A DNA stretch of 64,000 nt from JAUILA01 sp050289805 (GTDB taxonomy: Bacteria; Bacteroidota; Bacteroidia; Cytophagales; Cyclobacteriaceae): assembly GCA_050289805.1 (NCBI GenBank), contig JBNKGL010000005.1:1-64000 (forward strand), given 5' to 3'. Shown here in pieces: positions 1-10,300 of this stretch (the first letter of the stretch is position 1; every line of letters begins with the position of its first letter). The notes below the pieces were generated by a model that made no database searches, was not told the origin of the DNA, and saw only the letters and a program-made list of their open reading frames with translations. The translations under genes were made by a program, and so were the position numbers.

Positions 1-189
1 CAGCTGAATGATCAATGGATAGGAATTACTTGGGTTATAGTTATCCGGTGTATACAGAACATATCTGTCTTCTTCTGATCCGCAATTTGAACAGGTCATG
101 TTAACAAACCTGTGTTTTTGACTGAATAAATCAGGAGAAAGCGCACAAAGTGCAATGAGCAAAACAATTTTGGCGGCGAGTTTCAACAT
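1..189 (-). CDS. Secreted alpha/beta-hydrolase-like protein (5' end only)
   Basis: Only the first 63 codons lie in the window; the rest runs off the left edge. I translated it by hand from the ATG at 189. It begins with a Sec signal peptide (MLKLAAKIVLLIALCALS, then DLFSQ). The mature part contains a Cys pair (CSNC) and RYVLYTPDNYNPSNSYPLII, which resembles the first strands of secreted esterase or PHB-depolymerase-like alpha/beta hydrolases. No catalytic residue is visible in the part present, so the hydrolase call is inference from that opening strand. It is transcribed away from the BNR-repeat gene's terminator. A weak -7-like box (TATCTTTA, 216 to 209 on the minus strand) lies about 20 bases upstream. 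Confidence 0.5.
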   Translation of the reverse strand, partial: MLKLAAKIVLLIALCALSPDLFSQKHRFVNMTCSNCGSEEDRYVLYTPDNYNPSNSYPLIIQL

Positions 190-302
190 CACATTTTTTA
201 GACACTAATAAAGATACAAAAACTTGGCTCAAAATATTTTATGAACCGACTAAATCTTTATATTTCAACGGTATAGGCCTGTATAATGGCAAAATTTATC
301 TT

Positions 303-334
303 TAAAAAAAAGCTCCCAACCGGGAGCTTTTTTT
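303..334 (-). terminator. Intrinsic terminator of the BNR-repeat gene
   Basis: An 8-bp stem (310-317 with 322-329) closes a 4-base loop and is flanked by A and T runs on both sides, so it can act in both directions. Reading the minus strand, it starts 6 bases after the stop codon at 335 and ends in a T tract (304-310). No plus-strand gene ends here, so it is assigned to the minus-strand gene. Confidence 0.85.
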
Positions 335-3300
335 CTATTCGATTTTAATGGCATCCACCTGTTTGGCTTTGACCATCCGGTTCAATTCCGGGATATCCGT
401 TTCCTTGATCTTTTCAAACTTGTCAAGCTGTTCATCGATCATGGCAGTGACTTCTTTTTTGAAGGCTACCGCCTGATCGGTTGGCCGGGAATCACCCAAT
501 CCCTCGAGCGAATTCAAATGGGCAAGTTTATTATTTAAACGAATCGGGTAATTGAGGGGGTCCTGTCGGCTCCTGTTTTTGGTCTGATAAAGGCTCTCTT
601 CAATCCCTTTCATTTCTTTTAAAATATCATCTGCCTTTTTACGTATGTCGGCGAACTCTTCACCTTCCATCCTGCTTTTGACGTCATTGATCTGGGCACG
701 CACCTTCCGGATCTCCCCAATTGTGTTGTTGGTTTCCGATATCTTTTCAACTACTTCATTCAGGAAGGTGAACTGTAACTGCAGATCTGCCATGGTTGCG
801 CCGGAGCGGGGATCCTTTACAACGGTGAAGGTCTGGTCCTGTACATTTCCATTATGACTCATGCGAACCGTATAGTCGCCCGGAAGTGCCTTCGGGCCGC
901 TCAATGAAGACCACCAGAGGATCATTCCTTCGAAATCATCTCCTCCCGGATACCGCATGTCCCAACTCATACTATTTAATCCAGGTGTGGCTGCGAGCTT
1001 GTTCTCCTTTGCCTTTTTATCGGGATGCGTGCTGTAGGCAGCAATCAGCTTACCGCTCTTCTCAAGGAATTCAATACGCACAGTATCCGTCTGTGCAGTA
1101 TCCTTAAGGTAGTAGTGGACCAGCACTCCCCCGGGATGATTCGCGCCCCTTGTTCTGGTTGCCCTGCCGCCGCGACCATCCATCCGATAGGCATCCATCG
1201 GTTTGAAAAGGATGGATTCAGCATTCGCTGACTGATCGTTCAGCTGGTGCAATACCGTAAGGTCATCAATCATCCAGAAACTTCTTCCCTGGGTAGAAGC
1301 GATAAGATTGTTGTTTTTAACGGCAAGATCTGTGATCGGTACCAGCGGAAGATTCAGCTGAAACGATTCCCAGGATGCCCCGTCATCAAATGAGACATAC
1401 ATTCCATACTCAGTTCCGGCATAAAGAAGCCCCGGTCGCGCCGGATCTGCCCGTACGACGCGTGTAAAATGCTCTGATGGAATACCATTGGTAATTCGCG
1501 TCCAGGACGCTCCGTAGTCGGTTGTTTTATACAAATATGGCGTATAATCGCCCAGTTTATAGCGGGTTCCTGCCACGTAGGCGCCGCCTTTTACCGTAGG
1601 GTGCGGATCGATGCTGTTGATCATCATCCATTCAGGCATTCCTGCCGGGGTCACATCTTTCCAATCCGAGCCCCCGTTCGTGGTTATGTGGATCTTTCCG
1701 TCATCGGAACCCGTCCAGATCACACCTTCTTCCAAGGGTGATTCAGCCGCCGCGAATATGGTCGCATAATATTCCACACTGGTATTATCCTTTGTAATTG
1801 GACCTCCTGAAGAACCAAGTTTTGATGTGTCGCCGACAGTGAGGTCCGGACTGATCGTTTCCCAGCTCTGGCCTTCATTATAGGTCACATGCAGGTAATT
1901 GGAAGCCGCGTACAGCTTATCGGGATTGTGAGGTGAGAAGAAGATCGGGAAGTTCCACTGAAAGCGATATTTAAGGTCTTTTGCGCCATGCCCCATAGGG
2001 TTGTCTGGCCAAACATTAATCGCCCGAACCTCTCCCGTGGCATGATTGACACGCGTTAGAAATCCACCATAACTGCCGCCATAGACAATATCATTATTTT
2101 CCGGATCAACTGCGATATGTGCGCTTTCGCCACCTGCGGTAGATTCCCAGTCCTGCTCTCCAATTGCGAAGCCATCGGTCCGATGGGCGATTCGTACGGT
2201 TGAATTATCCTGCTGGGCACCATAAATCCGGTATGGGAAATGATTATCGGTAGTTACCCGATAGAACTGGGCAGTGGGCTGCGTATTGTAATCGGTCCAG
2301 TTTTCGCCGCCATCAAAGGATATCTGGGCCCCGCCGTCGTCCCCGATGATCATCCTTAACGGATCGTTCGGATCAATCCAAAGGTCATGATGATCGCCAT
2401 GGGGCGCATTGAAAGATTCAAAAGTCCGACCGCCATCTTTGGAACGATGATAATTTACGTTCAGCACATATACCATGTCTTCATCCTCGGTATCGGCATA
2501 TATGCGGGTGTAATACCAGGCCCGCTGACGAAGACTTCTGTCTGAATTGGTTTTACGCCATGTTTTTCCGGCATCATCGGATCTGAATACCCCTCCGTCG
2601 AGATTTTCAATGATGGCCCAGACGCGGTTTGAGTTTACCGGCGATACGGTTATTCCTGAGATTCCCCAGATGCCGTCCGGTAGGCCGCTATTTCCTTTCA
2701 ATTCCGTCCACGTTTCCCCTGCATCGGTACTCTTCCAGATAGAGGATCCTTCTCCGCCGCTTTCCAGGCTGTAGGGAGTCCTTCGAATCCGCCAGCTCGA
2801 CGCGTAGAGGATCCGTGGATTGTTCGGATCCATCACAAGGTCTACAATACCCGCATCCTGATTTACAAATAGCGTTTTATTCCAGGTTTTACCTCCATCA
2901 GTGGTTTTATAAACCCCGCGTTCCTCAGACGATTTATACAGGTCGCCCAGGACTGCAGCGTAGGCGATATCCGGGTTTTTCGGATGTATTCTGATTCTGG
3001 GGATGTGCCGGGATTTTTCAAAACCTAAAAATGTCCAGGTTTTTCCGGCATCCACTGATTTCCATAGTCCCGTTCCCGACGAAACATTGCCACGAACGGT
3101 TTTTTCACCACCACCAACATAGATCACATTGGGATCCCATTCACTTACGGCAACAGCACCGATGGAACCGCCAAAGAAGCCATCTGAAATATTTTCCCAG
3201 GTATTGCCTGCATCGGTAGTTTTCCATACCCCGCCTCCGGTCGAGCCGAAGTAGAATAAATTAGGTTTATCGGCTACACCGGTTACTGCAGCACTTCTTC

Positions 3301-3460
3301 CGCCCCTGAAAGGGCCAACCAGCCTCCATTTCATTCCATGATAAAGACTCGTATCATATTGTAATGTGGTGGCTTTTTCCTGTCTTTTCCTTTGTGCATC
3401 AACGGTATTGATTTCGGTGCAACAAACGATGATGCTCAACAGAAGTAATATTATTCTCAT
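335..3460 (-). CDS. Exported sortilin/BNR-repeat (VPS10-like) protein
   Basis: A 1041-residue protein with a signal peptide (residues 1-22, cleaved after VDA). The next 700 residues carry repeated Asp-box motifs such as TTDAGNTWENI, SVDAGKTWTFL, TTDGGKTWNKT and SDDAGKTWRKT, which mark a sialidase/sortilin-type beta-propeller, probably two propellers. Residues 770-870 look like a beta-sandwich (SMSWDMRYPGG). The last 150 residues are charged and helical. Such proteins are common in Bacteroidota and are often labelled glycosyl hydrolase, but I see no sialidase Arg triad or assignable catalytic site, so the substrate is unknown. It has no C-terminal type IX sorting domain and is probably periplasmic or membrane-associated. 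It is a single-gene unit closed by the terminator at 303-334. Confidence 0.85.
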   Translation of the reverse strand: MRIILLLLSIIVCCTEINTVDAQRKRQEKATTLQYDTSLYHGMKWRLVGPFRGGRSAAVTGVADKPNLFYFGSTGGGVWKTTDAGNTWENISDGFFGGSIGAVAVSEWDPNVIYVGGGEKTVRGNVSSGTGLWKSVDAGKTWTFLGFEKSRHIPRIRIHPKNPDIAYAAVLGDLYKSSEERGVYKTTDGGKTWNKTLFVNQDAGIVDLVMDPNNPRILYASSWRIRRTPYSLESGGEGSSIWKSTDAGETWTELKGNSGLPDGIWGISGITVSPVNSNRVWAIIENLDGGVFRSDDAGKTWRKTNSDRSLRQRAWYYTRIYADTEDEDMVYVLNVNYHRSKDGGRTFESFNAPHGDHHDLWIDPNDPLRMIIGDDGGAQISFDGGENWTDYNTQPTAQFYRVTTDNHFPYRIYGAQQDNSTVRIAHRTDGFAIGEQDWESTAGGESAHIAVDPENNDIVYGGSYGGFLTRVNHATGEVRAINVWPDNPMGHGAKDLKYRFQWNFPIFFSPHNPDKLYAASNYLHVTYNEGQSWETISPDLTVGDTSKLGSSGGPITKDNTSVEYYATIFAAAESPLEEGVIWTGSDDGKIHITTNGGSDWKDVTPAGMPEWMMINSIDPHPTVKGGAYVAGTRYKLGDYTPYLYKTTDYGASWTRITNGIPSEHFTRVVRADPARPGLLYAGTEYGMYVSFDDGASWESFQLNLPLVPITDLAVKNNNLIASTQGRSFWMIDDLTVLHQLNDQSANAESILFKPMDAYRMDGRGGRATRTRGANHPGGVLVHYYLKDTAQTDTVRIEFLEKSGKLIAAYSTHPDKKAKENKLAATPGLNSMSWDMRYPGGDDFEGMILWWSSLSGPKALPGDYTVRMSHNGNVQDQTFTVVKDPRSGATMADLQLQFTFLNEVVEKISETNNTIGEIRKVRAQINDVKSRMEGEEFADIRKKADDILKEMKGIEESLYQTKNRSRQDPLNYPIRLNNKLAHLNSLEGLGDSRPTDQAVAFKKEVTAMIDEQLDKFEKIKETDIPELNRMVKAKQVDAIKIE

Positions 3461-3617
3461 TTGGGTATATGTTTTTGTTGTGTTTCAGAGGGAATTTAAC
3501 GAAAATTACTCTGCCGGTCGATTGATTTATATCAACGGCATTAAAATTTTATATTCGTAAAACAGATTACTATCTTGCAGGTCGGAAAGACCAACTAGTT
3601 TTCACCTAACTCAAGCA

Positions 3618-5738
3618 ATGGCCAGATTCATCCGGACATATTTTTTTCTGTTAATTTTTTTGTGTGGATCGGGCATAGTGTTCTCACAGGATTATCTCGT
3701 CATTGACAGTCTCAAAGAGGAACTCGTATTTGCGACGGACGATAAAAGAAATGAAGTTTTGTTTTCCCTGGCCTGGGAATACAGGAAGTCCCAGCCAGAC
3801 TCGTCCCTGTTTTATCTCCGTGAAATTTTGAATGCCCTGGATCCCGATGCAAATTCTTCGGGATACTCAAAGGTGCTGAATTTCATGGGTGTAGCCTACC
3901 ATTATAAGGGGGATGACCTGAAAGCATATGACTATTACCTGCAGGCATATGATTCAGCAATTACCCAGGGTGATTCGATGCAGGTTGCACACGCTTTGAA
4001 TAACATGGGAAGATTTTACTCCCTTCAGGGTGACCATGCCAGGTCATATGATAATTATATGAGGGCCATTGAGATCTTTGAGGCATTGGAGGATAAGGAT
4101 GCCATGTCGTATGGGTATAAAAGTCTTGCTGAATTATACCTGACTCAGAATAATTATGAAAAGGCAATTCAAATGTCGAAAAAGGCTCTTGAATTGCGTG
4201 AATCCGTGAATAATACACATGGTCAGATTTCGGTGCTGAACGAGATGGCTGAAATTTATCTCGAGAAGGGCGATTTTGATAATGTGGTCCATTACTACGA
4301 AGAAGCAATGCTCCGGGCTTCCGCAATTCAGGATCTGGCAATGATGTCCAACATTTACCTGGGCATTTCCGATGCATACTGTGTTCAGGACAGATATGAT
4401 CTTGCACTTGACGAGGCAATGAAAGCGCAGGAAATCGAGCGACAGATTAATAATCAGGATCTGGAAAATCGTACTAACCTTCTTTTTGGAAAACTCCTTT
4501 TTCGTCTGAACAGGTTTGACGAAGCCGAAGCATACCTGGATGAATTGATGAAGGAACTTGAAAACTCAAATGACCTCTCTCTTGAAAGGGAAGCTGCCTA
4601 CTATCAGGCTCTTCTTTACAAAGCTACCGGTCGATATGAATTGGCATTTGAAAAGTTCCAGCGACACCATACTCTGGATAAGACTTTGGAAAGTGCAGAA
4701 AATGCCAGGATGATCGAGCGGCTTGAGGCCCGGATTGAAATTGAATCAAAGGATAGGGAAAATCAGTTGTTGGTTGCGGAAAATGCGATGAAAGAAGCAA
4801 CAGAAGACCGCCTGCGCATGCAAAATGTACTGTTGCTGGTGGGGATTCTGGCCGCTGCTATCATTGTTATGATTCTGTACTTCATGAATAAAAAGCGGCT
4901 GGAAGCAAACCGAAAGTTAATTCAGAAGAATAATTTCATTGCCTCACAACGGGGAGAAATTAAAAACCAGAATGAACAAATTGCCCGGCAGAATGAGAAA
5001 TTAAAATTGCGAAATGAGCGCCTTAAATCATTGAATAATGAGAAGGATACGTTAATGAACATTCTGGCGCATGATCTCAAGGCTCCGTTTAATCGCATCA
5101 AAGGACTAACACAGCTTTTGGAATTAACTGAGTTGTCGGAAGAACAGAAGAAATATACGCAGATGCTCGATAATTCAACCCTCAACGGACTGAACCTGAT
5201 TCGTGATCTGCTGGAAGTGAGTGCTTTCAGCGACGAGGAGCGTAAGCCAACCATGGCCGAATTATCCCTGGTGAAGCAATTGCATGAGAAAAAGGAGAAT
5301 TTCCGAACAGAAGCTGAATCCAAACACATCAGATTGAAGATCTTGCTTGATGACGATGTCTATATACCGGCAGATCCGTCATACCTCTCGAGAATCCTCG
5401 ATAACTTAATCTCAAATGCCATCAAATTTTCAAACCCTGGTAAAGAAGTGATCCTTAGCGGTGGCAGAAAAGATGGTGTGCCCTATGTATCCGTAAAGGA
5501 TTTTGGTCCGGGGTTTAGTAAAAAGGACCGCGAGAACCTTTACCATAAATTTGCCCGCCTAAGCGCTCAGCCTACTGCAGGGGAATCATCCAATGGATTG
5601 GGCCTTGCAATTGTTAAAATTCTCGTGGATAGCCTTGAGGGTGAAATTGAGTTGATTTCAAATCCCGGCGAAGGCAGTGAATTTATCATTCGTTTTCCAG
5701 CCTATAAAAAGCAGGAAGAGATTCTGAAGAATAAATAA
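3618..5738 (+). CDS. TPR-containing sensor histidine kinase (orphan)
   Basis: A 706-residue hybrid of a periplasmic TPR sensor and a cytoplasmic kinase. A signal peptide (1-23) is followed by about seven TPR units (residues 55-370; for example KVLNFMGVAYHYKGDDLKAY and EKAIQMSKKALEL). A transmembrane helix follows (about 402-424), then a coiled coil rich in Q, N and K (430-475). The DHp domain carries the phospho-acceptor His485 (AHDLKAPFNRIKGL). The CA domain has an N box (DNLISNAIKFS), a G1 box (VKDFGPGF) and a G2 box (NGLGLAIVK), so it should be an active kinase. No response regulator is adjacent, so its partner lies elsewhere. A TATCTTGC box at 3571-3578 is a possible -7 element. Confidence 0.9.
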   Translation: MARFIRTYFFLLIFLCGSGIVFSQDYLVIDSLKEELVFATDDKRNEVLFSLAWEYRKSQPDSSLFYLREILNALDPDANSSGYSKVLNFMGVAYHYKGDDLKAYDYYLQAYDSAITQGDSMQVAHALNNMGRFYSLQGDHARSYDNYMRAIEIFEALEDKDAMSYGYKSLAELYLTQNNYEKAIQMSKKALELRESVNNTHGQISVLNEMAEIYLEKGDFDNVVHYYEEAMLRASAIQDLAMMSNIYLGISDAYCVQDRYDLALDEAMKAQEIERQINNQDLENRTNLLFGKLLFRLNRFDEAEAYLDELMKELENSNDLSLEREAAYYQALLYKATGRYELAFEKFQRHHTLDKTLESAENARMIERLEARIEIESKDRENQLLVAENAMKEATEDRLRMQNVLLLVGILAAAIIVMILYFMNKKRLEANRKLIQKNNFIASQRGEIKNQNEQIARQNEKLKLRNERLKSLNNEKDTLMNILAHDLKAPFNRIKGLTQLLELTELSEEQKKYTQMLDNSTLNGLNLIRDLLEVSAFSDEERKPTMAELSLVKQLHEKKENFRTEAESKHIRLKILLDDDVYIPADPSYLSRILDNLISNAIKFSNPGKEVILSGGRKDGVPYVSVKDFGPGFSKKDRENLYHKFARLSAQPTAGESSNGLGLAIVKILVDSLEGEIELISNPGEGSEFIIRFPAYKKQEEILKNK

Positions 5739-5877
5739 TTTTTTAACTTCTTTTTGCACCCAATCGTCAATTTAATAGTTTTTTCCGCTGCTTTCCAACG
5801 GTATTCGGAAACCATGCAACCCCACCTATTTTTTGTTGTCTTTAGCCTGAAAACTTAAAATTCCAAACAGGACAACT

Positions 5878-6810
5878 ATGAAAAAACGTGCAACTATGCT
5901 TTTTGTCATGATCATGGGCGTTGGTCTGATCTATGCGCAAAAATTTGAAGAAACCTTCACCGGAATAAATGAAATCCAGTTAACCACGGGAAGTGCCGAC
6001 TGTCATGTAGTTAAATCAACAGGAAATTCGGTTACCATTACATTAGAACACAATCTTGGTTCAGATTATGAACCTATTGTTGAAAACCGAAACGGCAAGC
6101 TTGTGATTCGGGATAATGATAAAAGACCCAGGGGTGAAATGAACTGGACCTTAACCATCCCCGATAACATTGAAATGAAATATACGGCAGGGTCAGGGGA
6201 TATTCTGATTGAAAACCTGAAGATCGATTTGACTTCAATCAGCGGTTCAGGTGATATTGAACTAAAAAATGTATCAGGAAGTCTGACTTCCACTACTGGG
6301 TCCGGAGATATTGAACTGGATAATTTCAACGGTGAGTTTAAGGCTAACACCGGAAGTGGCGACGTTCAGGGAGAAGATGTTAAAGGGACCATCAAAGTAA
6401 ACTGCGGTTCCGGAACTATTGCCTTTACAAATATTGAGGCTGAGATGATGGGCAATGTTGGAAGTGGTAATATCCGCATCACAGATTTTACCCTGGCGGG
6501 AAGAAGTTCATTCAATTCAGGTTCAGGAGATGTAAGTGTTAAACTGGGAGCAACGCCCACACATGAATTGGCGCTAAACAGTGGATCCGGTGATTCGATG
6601 CTCGATAGAAATGGACATTCCCTGAACGCAGATATCGTCATGAGTGCAAGCAAAAAGAATGGTAAGATCGTTGCGCCATTCAAATTTGATCGCGAAGAGG
6701 AGGAAACCCAGGGAAATCAGACGATTATGAAAAAATATGCTTCTGTGGGAAGTGGAAACAAAGTGAAAATATCTCTTGGAACCGGGTCAGGTACGGCTCA
6801 GATCAAATAG
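5878..6810 (+). CDS. Exported DUF4097-type beta-strand repeat protein
   Basis: A 310-residue protein with a signal peptide (1-20, ending IYAQ). The body is a run of short beta-strand units, each ending in GSGD or a close variant (GSGDILIENL, GSGDIELKNV, GSGDIELDNF, GSGDVQGEDV, GSGTIAFTNI, GSGNIRITDF, GSGDVSVKLG). A right-handed beta-solenoid head of the DUF4097/GIN type is the likely fold. No enzymatic motif is visible. The family is frequent in Bacteroidota and its function is not established. The same type of C-terminal domain occurs in the PspC protein at 50072-52450. It is monocistronic and closed by a terminator starting 30 bases downstream. Confidence 0.8.
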   Translation: MKKRATMLFVMIMGVGLIYAQKFEETFTGINEIQLTTGSADCHVVKSTGNSVTITLEHNLGSDYEPIVENRNGKLVIRDNDKRPRGEMNWTLTIPDNIEMKYTAGSGDILIENLKIDLTSISGSGDIELKNVSGSLTSTTGSGDIELDNFNGEFKANTGSGDVQGEDVKGTIKVNCGSGTIAFTNIEAEMMGNVGSGNIRITDFTLAGRSSFNSGSGDVSVKLGATPTHELALNSGSGDSMLDRNGHSLNADIVMSASKKNGKIVAPFKFDREEEETQGNQTIMKKYASVGSGNKVKISLGTGSGTAQIK

Positions 6811-6836
6811 GATATCATAAACAGAAACGAACTGAG

Positions 6837-6870
6837 AAGGGCGGATTGTTATACATTCCGCCTTTTTTTA
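6837..6870 (+). terminator. Terminator of the DUF4097 gene
   Basis: GGCGGA at 6840-6845 pairs with TCCGCC at 6857-6862 and is followed by seven T residues (6863-6869). The T tract overlaps the stop codon (TTA at 6868-6870) of the convergent lipoprotein gene, so the two transcription units end on shared sequence. On the minus strand the hairpin is followed only by CTTCTC, so it should be much weaker in that direction. Confidence 0.8.
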
Positions 6871-7377
6871 TTGTTCCAGTGCAGGAAGTTTTAGACGATA
6901 TACTTCGCGGTATGGATAGCGATTGGTGGTTTGCTCTTCTTTCAGCCATACCGAATAAACTACCAGGTCACTGTTTTCATCCTTTAAATAAAAGTATTCA
7001 CCAATACCCTTATACCAGCCTCCACAGGCCGAGATAGCGTCTGATGGGATCTCAATTTCTGCATAGGCTTCATTGTTAAAGACTGAACAGGAATGAATGG
7101 TATCCAGCGGGATGTTCGTATTGAGCGCAAAAAGCGACACTTCGTAAAGAGGATTATCGGCATCAGGGGGACTGATCTTCCTGCACGTTAATCCTACAGG
7201 TAAGCGATCTTCCATTACAGGTATATCAACCGAATCAATGGCGATGCCAGTTGAGTCGTAAACTATTGCCCTCTCCATTGGAGGGGGAGGTGTTTCAGTC
7301 TCCGTTTCCTTTTCAGCAGTTGTGCAGGCTGCCCAAACCATCAGGATCGATACGGTATACAATATTTTCCTTACCAT
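6868..7377 (-). CDS. Small lipoprotein of unknown function
   Basis: A 169-residue protein with a lipoprotein signal (MVRKILYTVSILMVWAACTT, lipidated Cys18). A short acidic, Thr- and Pro-rich linker (EKETETETPPPP) probably spaces it from the membrane. The remaining 130 residues contain three more Cys (CRKI, CSVF, CGGW), which could form disulfides in the periplasm. I recognise no family. It starts 11 bases after the dnaE stop codon, so it is probably co-transcribed with dnaE; that linkage is inferred from spacing only. Confidence 0.7.
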   Translation of the reverse strand: MVRKILYTVSILMVWAACTTAEKETETETPPPPMERAIVYDSTGIAIDSVDIPVMEDRLPVGLTCRKISPPDADNPLYEVSLFALNTNIPLDTIHSCSVFNNEAYAEIEIPSDAISACGGWYKGIGEYFYLKDENSDLVVYSVWLKEEQTTNRYPYREVYRLKLPALEQ

Positions 7378-7388
7378 ACTTCAAATTA

Positions 7389-10300
7389 TCATGAAAGCAT
7401 CAAACGGCAATTGATTTCTGGAATTTTCTTGATCTCCGCGATCAGATCATTATTCGGATCAACGGTAAATCTTCGCGAAACCAGCCCTACCTGGATTTCT
7501 TCGCTTTCATCAAGAATATTTAACTGTAACGAACACTGTCCTTTATGATCATGGCAAATCCGTTCTATCTGATCGATAACCTGAAGACTTAGATCCTGAA
7601 GGTGCAGGTTTATTTCAATCCCCTTTGTCTTTTTCTCCCGGAGGTCATTCAACAATTCTATGGTCCGAATTTTAAACTCAAGACGGTTATTGCCCCATCT
7701 CTGTGCCATTACAGACCCCTGAACGAATAAAAACCATCCCTTCATCATGTATTCCTTGAATTTCAGATAATCATCTCCAAACAGGAAAAAAGTGAAAGTA
7801 CCATTATAATCCTCCAGTGATAAGGTACCGAAAGGCTTCCCTCCCTTGGTCGTTCGGTGGGCAAAATCAGATACAATTCCGGCAAGCCTGACTTCCTTAT
7901 TTTGCAATGATTCAAGATCGTTCAGGTCTGATAGCTGAGCATTGCAAAAATTTGAGATTTCAAATGAGAACTTGTCCAGGGGATGTCCTGATATATACAG
8001 ACCTACAACTTCCTTTTCAATATTCAGTTTTTCAATTTCACCAAACGGTTCTATTGGCGTGATCTTTGGTTTTGGGGTAGCCACTCCGGTATCGCCTCCA
8101 AAAAGGGATGCCTGGGCGCTTTCCGCTTCCAACTGCATTTTATTTGCATATTTAATTACCTTTTCGATCAGTGTCTGATCACCCTCCGGCGCCTGCAGGT
8201 ATTGTCTCCGATGAAACTCCTCAAAGCAGTCGAATGCCCCCGACATTGCAAGACATTCAAATGTTTTCTTGTTCACACTTCGTACATTGATGCGCTCGGC
8301 AAAATCAAATATATCCTTGAAATGCCCATTCTCTTCACGCTCCTCGATGATAGATTCAACGGCTGCTTCACCACTTCCCTTTATGGCCCCTAGTCCGAAG
8401 CGGATTTCACCCTCTTTGTTAACGGCGAAATTCACCATGGATTCATTGATATGGGGTCCGAGAACCTTAATGCCAAGGCTGCGGCATTCTTCCATGAAAA
8501 AGGTAATCTTTTCTATGTTGCTTTGGTTATGGGTAAGGACGGCAGCCATGTATTCTGCCGGATAATGGGCTTTCAGATAAGCGGTCTGATAGGCCACCAG
8601 TGAGTAACAGGTTGAGTGTGATTTGTTAAATGCATAGGCTGCAAATGCTTCCCAGTCTTTCCAGACTTTTTCAAGAATTTCAGGATCATGACCCCGTTCC
8701 TTACCACCTTCAATGAATTTTGGCTTGAGCTTTTCCAGCAGGGCAAAGATCTTTTTTCCCATTGCTTTCCGCAGAACGTCCGCATCACCTTTGGAAAATC
8801 CTGCAAGCTTCTGAGATAATAACATCACCTGCTCCTGGTAAACCGTAATACCATAAGTTTCCGCGAGAAACTCTTCCATATCCGGAATGTCATAGCTGAT
8901 TTCCTCCTCACCGTGTTTACGGGAAATGAAATTTGGAATGTATTCCATTGGACCCGGACGGTACAGGGCGTTCATAGCGATGAGGTCCTCAAACTTATCA
9001 GGTTTTAATCCCCGTAGGTGCTTTTGCATTCCGGGTGATTCAAATTGGAAGGTTCCGTTTGTTTCCCCCCGCTGATAAAGTTCATAGGTCAACTTGTCAT
9101 CCAGTGGAATCTGATCGATATCGATATCAATTCCATGCCGTTGCCGGATATTGACAATGGCCGTTTTAATGATGGTTAATGTCTTCAGTCCCAGGAAATC
9201 CATCTTCAGCATCCCGGCACTCTCGACCACACTATTATCGAATTGCGTGATCAGCATATCGGAATCCTTCGAGGTGGAAACCGGAATGAATTTCGTCAGA
9301 TCATCCGGAGTGATGATTACCCCGCATGCATGGGTTCCTGTATTTCGGACGGATCCTTCCAGTACCTTGGCCTGCTGCAATACGCGGGATTTTAGATCCT
9401 TGCCCTTCCGGATCGCTTCCAGTTCCGGGACTTCTTTAAATGCTTTGTCCAGCGTCGTTCCGGGCCGTTCAGGGATGAGTTTGGCAAGATCGTTTGCCTC
9501 GGGCAGGGACAACTCCATCACCCGGGCGGCATCGCGGATGGATGACTTCGCAGCCATAGTGCCGTAGGTAATAATTTGCGCCACCTGGTTTTTTCCGTAC
9601 TTATCAATTACATACTGGATCACCTTGTCACGCCCTTCATCATCAAAGTCGATATCTATATCAGGCAGTGATACACGGTCGGGATTTAGAAATCGCTCAA
9701 ACAGAAGATCATAGGCAATTGGATCAACATTCGTAATGCCGATGCAATACGCGACAGCGGATCCCGCGGCGGATCCCCGTCCCGGCCCCACAGATACCCC
9801 CATTTCCCGTGCTTTTCGCGTGAAATCCTGAACGATAAGAAAATAGCCGGGATAGCCAGTATTTTTAATGGTTTCCAGCTCAAAGTCCAGACGCTCCCTG
9901 ATTTCATCCGTAACGCTCTGATATCTTTTGGCGGCGCCTTCATATGTGAGATGTCTTAAATAGGCATTTTCTCCACGTTTTCCACCATCCTCGTCGTCAA
10001 GGGGGTCACGGAATTCCTCCGGAATGCTAAAAGCGGGAAGTAAAACCTCCCGGTCCAGTTTATAGATTTCTATCTTTTCCAACAGGCTGGAAATATTTTC
10101 AATGGCCTCGGGCAGGTCACTGAACAATGTTTTCATTTCCTCCTGTGATTTGAAGTAATATTCATTATTGCTGAAACCATACCGGAATCCTCTTCCACGC
10201 CCGATGGGCGTAGACTTCAGCTCACCTTCCTTCACACAAAGAAGTACGTCGTGGGCCTCAGCCTCTTCCCTGTCAAGGTAGTAGGCTTCATTTGCCGCGA

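Noticed and set aside
3580..3592. Short inverted repeat GGTC/GACC upstream of the TPR kinase
   Set aside because: Only four pairs; expected often by chance.
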